A stretch of 27,079 bases of DNA from Phallusia fumigata (lineage: Eukaryota > Chordata > Ascidiacea > Phlebobranchia > Ascidiidae), in contig QXVZ01024148.1 in NCBI GenBank assembly GCA_008931825.1, positions 1-27,079 on the forward strand, written 5' to 3'. The notes under the pieces were generated by a model. The model was not told the DNA's origin. It saw only the letters and a program-made list of their open reading frames with translations, and searched no databases. How positions within the stretch are numbered: the first letter of the stretch is position 1; each line of letters begins with the position of its first letter. Made by a program: the position numbers and the translations under genes. Of this stretch, positions 21,267 to 27,079 are shown one piece after another.

Positions 21267-22970
21267 ATGGAAGGTAAACCAAAGAAAAACGAGGTATGTT
21301 TCTGTGCGAAAACTAAAAGGTGGCCTGTTTACTTAACGCAACTCACAGTGTTTGGTAATGTGTCTTTATCTGTCGTGTCTAAAGGTAACGAGTCTACCAT
21401 ATCTTAGTGGGTAATGAACTCCTAAATAAAGTCGTGGTTGGTTTCGTCCTTGTGACGCGTCACTGCAACATAAAAATACCGTTGAATTATGGCTTAAACA
21501 TAACGCAAGCAGAAGATGGGATAATGTCAAAAAGGTAATAGCTCCTTCTCTATAAAGTCTGAAAATGTTTCCACCTCTTCCTGAAATGATTCAGCAACTT
21601 TCAACAACACAAACCAACACAGCCTGCTATATATATAGCCCGTTTGAAAAAGTAGATTGTTACCGAACATTCCTTAACTTAGCTGTAGACGTCGATCGGT
21701 AGCCCGAAAATTTTCTTCGTGACAAGTCAAGTCTAGTTTTCAGGTTTGGACTCGATTGCCCCCAATACATGATTATCCGGGCTCTTGAAATCTGTGTCCA
21801 AAGTAATTGTTAAAAATGCTGAATTGTCCTTAATCTATACTAAGTTATGTTTAACTTAAAACAATGTGCATATGCTTGCAAGAACTTTTAATTTTATCTG
21901 CGTTGGCTTGTAGGCTACAGTAATTTTGCATGAATGAGAATTTTTCATTTAACGTTGTTTTGTGACCTAGAAATTTTGTAGGACCTAACACGTTAGCACG
22001 AGTTCATGTGACTGTATATAACATTACCGCTCTGTTTAATTAGGCTGTCTACTACTGATTAGGCCGTCTCCGTCTATTACTTTAAGCAGTATCACAGGCA
22101 AAATCCCGCGAGTAAGCACGACTTCTCTTTTACTTTTATCGCAAAGGATATTTATTCAGCTGTTGTTGGATGCTGTTGAACTTTAATTTCGGGCTACTAC
22201 AGGACATTTTCCTGAAATTGATACCAGTGGTTTCATAAGTGTAGCCATGGGGGAAAGGGGGCCCCGCTAGAACTTATACAAAACTGTTTTTTCAGAACCG
22301 GAAGAAAAAGTTTTCAAGTAAACTGTATCGACTTCCACCTGAACACTTTAAAACGGCTCCTAGCAACACCGATTATCTCGGCTGTGGCTCATTCGGTCAT
22401 GTTCGTCGATGTCATCACAAAGTTTACGACACTGTGGTCGCCAAATGTTACAACGTTGGTGAAAGCGACAATCTTAAAAAGTGGGGCCCTTTCTTTACCG
22501 TATTTTAAATTTAAACTTTGTGCGGTTATTAACACAAGCTAACTATTAGAACTATTAGGTTTTGTAGCGATATCCAACGTAGTAGACTGAATTTTTACTT
22601 TGTTTAGTGTTTCGAGGGAGGCAAACATACTTAGCAAGTTGTATCACGAAAACATCGTGAAAATACTCGGAATAACCAGTTGGAAAAACAACATCGCCAT
22701 CATTATGGAGTACATCGATGGTGGCTCGCTTGACGAGTTCCTCTTCTCAGAAAAGATTCCAAAAATACCGCTCGAATTAGGTCTTTGCATCGTTCAGCAA
22801 TTGGTGGCTGGACTAGATTACCTGCATAACTACCAGGAGGATACTGTGCTGTGTCATGGTGACCTCAAACCCTCCAACGTTCTGTTGACCAATGCGTTCG
22901 TTGTGAAACTGGCTGACTTCGGATCAGCTAATGTTCACAACACAAAAGGAGGTTCGATGCTGTTCAAGTC
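21267..22970 (+). CDS. KC1: kinase gene cut off in exon 3 at an N
   Basis: Exons are 21267-21293 (MEGKPKKNE, donor gtatgt), 22296-22480 (glycine loop GCGSFG, VVAKCY, donor gtgggg) and 22608-22970. The last runs through SREAN, CHGDLKPSN, ADFGSAN and SMLFKS, then hits the N at 22971; the sequence after the N is intergenic DNA homologous to 20389. The APE motif, C-lobe and tail are therefore absent. The protein is nearly identical to KC2; visible differences include Glu for Gln in the FLFS-K segment and Thr for Ile before DYLG. The second donor is weaker (gtgggg against gtgagg). Most likely an allele of KC2 ending at a contig edge rather than a separate gene. Confidence 0.75.
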
Positions 22971-22971
22971 N

Positions 22972-25390
22972 ACGCAAAGTTTCATTTTTTTAAATCGTTT
23001 TGAAATTTAGTTATACACGACAATCACTTACAAACTCGGTTAATGTACGTATCCTAAGTTATCATCTGCAGTACGGTTATTGTAAAGAAAGAAGCAGTCG
23101 GCAAAGTGTAAAAAAGATTTAAACCTTGTGTTTTAAACCCTTTGTCCACGGGTTGAATGTATCGGTTACCGCGCAAACATTGGTTTCCTTATCAAGGGTG
23201 CGTCGTTTCAGAGGGAATGTAATCTATCCGATTCGGTAATCAAAGGGTTCATAACGGACGGCGTATTGCCAGGCTAAATACAGACCAATTTTTCAAAGGG
23301 TTCGTGACAAACGGCGTTTTGCCCAGCTGAATACAGACCAGTATTGCCACAAGGCTAAATACAGGCAGTAAGGCTTGAAATGTTGTAGTTATGGTTAGAA
23401 CTGGAAACGAACCTGACTTTAAACAAACTTAATTTAGTCTTTTCAGGACAAAGTTGTCCTTAAACTATCTTACAAAAAGTAATTGTATATTTTTCAAGTA
23501 GCGTGTGAGGTTTTTGTAACAGTCGCCCAGCTAAATTTATCATAATTTGCTATACTTTTACCAAGCAATCTTCTGATGAGCAAAAGAGTTTACAAAGCGT
23601 GTGTCCGCTTTGTTGCAGCATTTAAGAGAAAACTTTTCATTTTACTAATCATCAGTTTAAACCTAGTTACGGCATAAGATTGCCGCCCACCAACTGTGGG
23701 GTCAGTTGAACATGTAACAAGTGATCATGCTAATATGCCTGGCGTTTTGGAACTTGTTTTATCACTTCGCCAGCTGGATGCTTGACGGATGGAAGGTAAA
23801 CCAAAGAAAAACGAGGTAGGTTATGTTTCTGTGCGAAAACTAAAAGGTGGCTTGTTTACTTAACGCAACTCACAGTGTCACTGCAACATAAAAATACCGT
23901 TGAATTGCGGGTAAAACATAACGCTAATGTCAAAAAGGTAATAGCTCCTTCTCTATATTTAAAGTCTGAAAATGTTTCCACCTCTTCCTGAAATGATTTA
24001 GCAACTTTCAACAACACAAACCAAGCAAACAACTCAGCCTGCTATGCATATAGTTTGTTTGAAAGAGTAGATTGCTACCGAACATTCCTTAATTTAGCTG
24101 TAGACGTCGATCGGTAGCCCGAAAATTTTCGTCGTGACAAGTCAAGTCTAGTTTTCAGGTTTGGACTCGATTGCCCCCAACACATGATTATCCGGGCTCT
24201 TGAAATCTCTGTCCAAATTAATTGTTAAAAATGCTGATTTGTCCCGAATCTATACTAAGTTATGATTAACTTAAAACAATGCGCATATGCTTGGAAGATG
24301 AGAACTTTCACCGTTATAGGCGTTGGCTTGTAGGCTACTATAATTTTGCATGAATGAGTGTGAATTTTTCATTTAACGTTGTGTTGTAATGCAGAAATTT
24401 TTTAGGACTTCGTTAGCACGAGTTCATGCAGTGACTGTATTTAACATTACCGCTTTGTTTAATTAGGCTGTCTACTAATGATTAGGCCGTCTCCGTCTAT
24501 TACTTTAAGCAGTATCACAGGCAAAATCCCGATAGTAAGCACGACTTCTCTTTAACTTTTATCGCAAAGGTTTTTTATACAGCTGTTGTTGGATGCTGTT
24601 GAACTTTAATTTCGGGCTACTGCAGGATATTTTTCTGAAATCGATATCAGTGGTTTCATAAGTGAAGCCATGGGGGAAAGGGGCCCCTAGAACTTATACA
24701 AAACTGTTTTTTCAGAACCGGAAGAAGAAGTTTTCGAGCAAACTATATCGACTTCCACCCGAACACTTTAAAACGGCTCCTAGCAACATCGATTATCTTG
24801 GCTGTGGTTCATTCGGTCATGTTCGTCGATGTCATCACAAAGTTTACGACACTGTGGTTGCCAAATGTTACAACGTTGGTGAAAGCGACAATCTTAAAAA
24901 GTGAGGCCTTTTCTTTACGATATTTTTAATTTAAACTTTGTGCGGTTATTAACACAAGCTAACTATTAGAACTATTAGGTTTTGTAGCGATATCCAACGT
25001 AGTAGACTGAATTTTAACTTTGTTTAGTGTTTCGAGAGAAGCCAACATACTTAGCAAGTTGTATCACGAAAACATCGTCAAAATACTCGGAATAACCAGT
25101 TGGAAAAACAACATCGCCATCATTATGGAGTACATCGATGGTGGCTCTTTGGACGAGTTCCTCTTCTCACAAAAGATTCCAAAAATACCGCTCGAATTAG
25201 GTCTTTGCATCGTTCAGCAATTGGTGGCTGGACTAGATTACCTGCATAACTACCAGGAGGATACTGTGCTGTGTCATGGTGACCTCAAACCCTCCAACGT
25301 TCTGCTGACCAATGCGTTCGTTGTGAAACTGGCTGACTTCGGATCAGCTAATGTTCACAACACAAAAGGAGGTTCGATGCTGTTCAAGTC
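22972..25390. repeat. Second copy of the KC segment duplication
   Basis: Starts one base after the N with the same acgcaaagtttc that opens the first copy and remains alignable to tgttcaagtc at 25381-25390. Beyond this point sequence is single-copy, continuing KC2 exon 3. The copy boundary coincides exactly with the N at both ends of the alignment. Confidence 0.9.
23641..23722 (+). promoter_or_regulatory. Conserved upstream block of KC2
   Basis: Contains cagtttaaac, accaactgtgggg and gtcagttgaac with a shortened tgtaacaagt end, about 67 bases before the KC2 ATG. Counterpart of the blocks before KB and KC1. Confidence 0.45.
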
Positions 25391-26833
25391 TGTCGAGGTC
25401 CAAGAATCCAGTCAATACACCCTTAGTCACGTTGCACCAGAGTTTCTGAAACACACTAATGGATCAAGAATTCCCTCCATGGATATTTACAGGTATGTGG
25501 CGTGTGAAAACCAACGTAGAAGTCTGAATGCAGACATTTAACAAAGAAAATTGTTGTTTGGTAAATCTACAAAGCTCTGTATATAACACATGCTGGATTA
25601 AGTTAGTGACAACACGAAAGACATTGTCAATACTTACTGCTATGGAACTTTTTCAACCGAAAATTTAATCGTGAAATTAATACTTGTTACTGCTTTTTGA
25701 GGTCAAAATGTTGATGTTTTGCAACAGGTATAGTTTTATACAATCACTAAGTGGATGCTGCACTATTTTTTAATGCAGTTTATCAATCATAATTTACGAA
25801 ATATTCACGATGAAGCCTGTGTACGTTGGTGCCAACCAACTTCCACTCTACACAAACTTACTGGAGGGAAAGTTGCGACCGGATCTTCATGTGTTGGATG
25901 AAATAGAGGAACGATACCCGCAACAAAAGAGTATTTTCGATTTTCTCAAGCGCACCATGATCCAGTGTTGGAACGTCGATCCAGAGAAACGACCGAAAAG
26001 CAAAGAAAGTGAGTTTTTTTCAGGTTGTGATTGACTGAAACATCGATTCCATAGGTTACGGCGCAAAGAATATGACTCTAGAAATGAAAATATATTTTTG
26101 TAATACAACACTCTCGTTGGATCATTGCGTACAAAACAATTTCCAGTCATCCATAGTCGTCATGTAACATATCTTGCTGTTTTTTAGTACTTCAGCAAGC
26201 CTTGGCTCATCTCAGGTCGTGCAACGGCCTTAAAATACACCTGGAGTGGAAGAAATTGTCCAAGTTAATAAGACGCAAACCGCTTCCCTTTCCACCAGTT
26301 GACGCCAAAGCTGACTTGTCATGTTTCGACGGCCAGTTTATTGAAACAAAAATTCCGTTGAAAGAAGGTACATTTAGTTATCTTACATATTTGTTTTGCA
26401 TTCTCACACAAAGTTGCCTGTAACCTTCGGTAGCAGGTGATGCTGCAGGCCCGTCAGACCCGAAGTCGTTATTGCAAGAGCAGACATTAGTGTCACCTGA
26501 CCCAGCAGAATATCACAGTAACCAACCATCGACTTCGTTGGTTGACCGTAAGTTTTCTTTATGCAAAAACACCATTGTCTGAAAAACATTGGTAATGGAA
26601 ACTTATTTTTAACAGGACAGTCCTTTCCGTACGAACCACAGCAGACAGTGGTTGCAATCTACGACGATAAATATTTGAGTAAGTGAATACATGATATATA
26701 TAGTTTTGTTACTTACGTGTTTTTAACGGATACTGGAAAACGCGCTTACTTTTTTGATAATGCTGTGTTGCAAATATAGGCATTTTCCGTGTTGATATAT
26801 ACAACACAACTGGCATTCTTCCAAAGCGTTCAG
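23789..26833 (+). CDS. KC2: non-RD TKL/RIPK-like protein kinase, 3' end outside window
   Basis: Exons are 23789-23815, 24716-24900, 25028-25492, 25779-26008, 26188-26367, 26437-26547, 26616-26678 and 26780-26833. Exit phases are 0, 2, 2, then 1 for all later exons. Residues in this model: variable start MEGKPKKNE; glycine loop GCGSFG 38-43; ATP Lys 59; alpha-C Glu 75; HGD 154-156 with K158 and N161; DFG 174-176; APE 207-209. A TKL-style C-lobe follows (IFTMKPVYVG, then QCWNVDPEKRP), with M where siblings have R after IFT. Next comes the CNG exon, a Ser/Pro/Gln-rich exon (GDAAGPSDPK) and two short exons (SFPYEPQQTVVAIYDD; FRVDIYNTTGILPKR). No transmembrane segment or signal peptide is seen, so it is probably cytoplasmic. 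The last donor (gtttaa) is weak. A possible further exon from 26955 (phase-1 acceptor) would stop at 26989. Whether a TPR-like tail follows is unknown. Confidence 0.85.
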
Positions 26834-27079
26834 GTTTAAATATTTTTAGCGTGGTCATGCTCAGCGGTGTAGCGAGCCAAAGGTTTGACGTAGACCAAAT
26901 GTTTAATGTATTAACTGATTATGCAACTAACTTTTTAATTTTCTACTGTCTTAGCTTCTACTCCCTGTGTTCCCCACTCCCACCTCTGACAAAATGACAT
27001 TAAAGTAAACAAAACCCTGTGTCATTTTGTTGTAAAGGAAACCTGATGACGTCAAGCAACAAAATTATTCAAATGAATA
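26834..27079. other. Right end: intron or 3' end of KC2
   Basis: An acceptor-like tactgtcttag precedes 26955; read in the required phase it gives ASTPCVPHSHL and then TGA at 26987-26989. This could be a short final exon or chance. Nothing else is recognised to the window end. Confidence 0.3.

Larger units (their letters stand above)
20389..22970. repeat. First copy of the KC segment duplication
   Basis: Begins acgcaaagtttc and runs to tgttcaagtc, where an N follows. The whole segment recurs as 22972-25390 with scattered substitutions and small indels (net about 160 bases shorter in the second copy). Exon 3 differs at about nine of 363 positions by eye; non-coding parts differ more. The first copy has two units of a 47-base tandem repeat at 20438-20531, while the second has a single hybrid unit. 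Confidence 0.9.

Noticed and set aside
26955..26989. Possible short final exon of KC2
   Set aside because: The acceptor and phase fit, but eleven codons with no homologue cannot be told from chance, so it was not added to the gene model.

Overview
This is eukaryotic, almost certainly animal, nuclear DNA. It is AT-rich and intron-rich, with GT-AG splice sites, small exons and large gaps between genes. The left end carries the 5' part of a clear PXK (PX-domain kinase) orthologue. The rest is a local family of related protein-kinase genes. Five single-N positions (732, 11108, 12475, 18908, 22971) look like contig joins. At two of them the flanks are near-identical overlaps that differ by a few percent, as expected from two haplotypes of a very polymorphic animal. 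An ascidian of the Ciona type fits the intron style and polymorphism, but this is inference, not proof.

Layout. 1984-2906 (-): the first three coding exons of PXK; the rest lies to the left, beyond a long intron. 5076-8914 (-): kinase gene KA, the only copy whose 3' end is intact, with a kinase domain and a C-terminal helical/TPR-like domain. 11126-13139 (-): paralogue KD, complete from its 9-codon first exon through the kinase domain, with no recognisable C-terminal exons after it. 14.3-15.0 kb (+): a degraded relic of another copy. 16723-18985 (+): paralogue KB, with eroded splice signals and a degraded 3' end to 19377. 21267-22970 (+): KC1, cut off in exon 3 at an N. 23789-26833 and beyond (+): KC2, eight coding exons, continuing out of the window. 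KC1 and KC2 sit in two copies of a roughly 2.5 kb segment and are probably alleles of one gene laid end to end.

The kinases share a layout: a tiny variable first exon (9-11 codons), an exon with the glycine loop (GCGS[FY]G) and VAK lysine, a large exon with HGDLKP[ST]N, D[FL]G and APE, a C-lobe exon with a TKL-like QCWDxxPxxRP ending, then a run of phase-1 exons forming the tail. The catalytic loop reads HGD, so these are non-RD kinases. In animals and plants that state is frequent among innate-immunity and cell-death kinases (RIPK, IRAK and plant pattern-receptor families). The cluster diverges from a centre near 14-16 kb, with KD and KA leftward and KB and KC rightward. It looks like a recently expanding, partly decaying kinase family with interchangeable tails. 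No RNA genes, CRISPR arrays or intact transposons were recognised.
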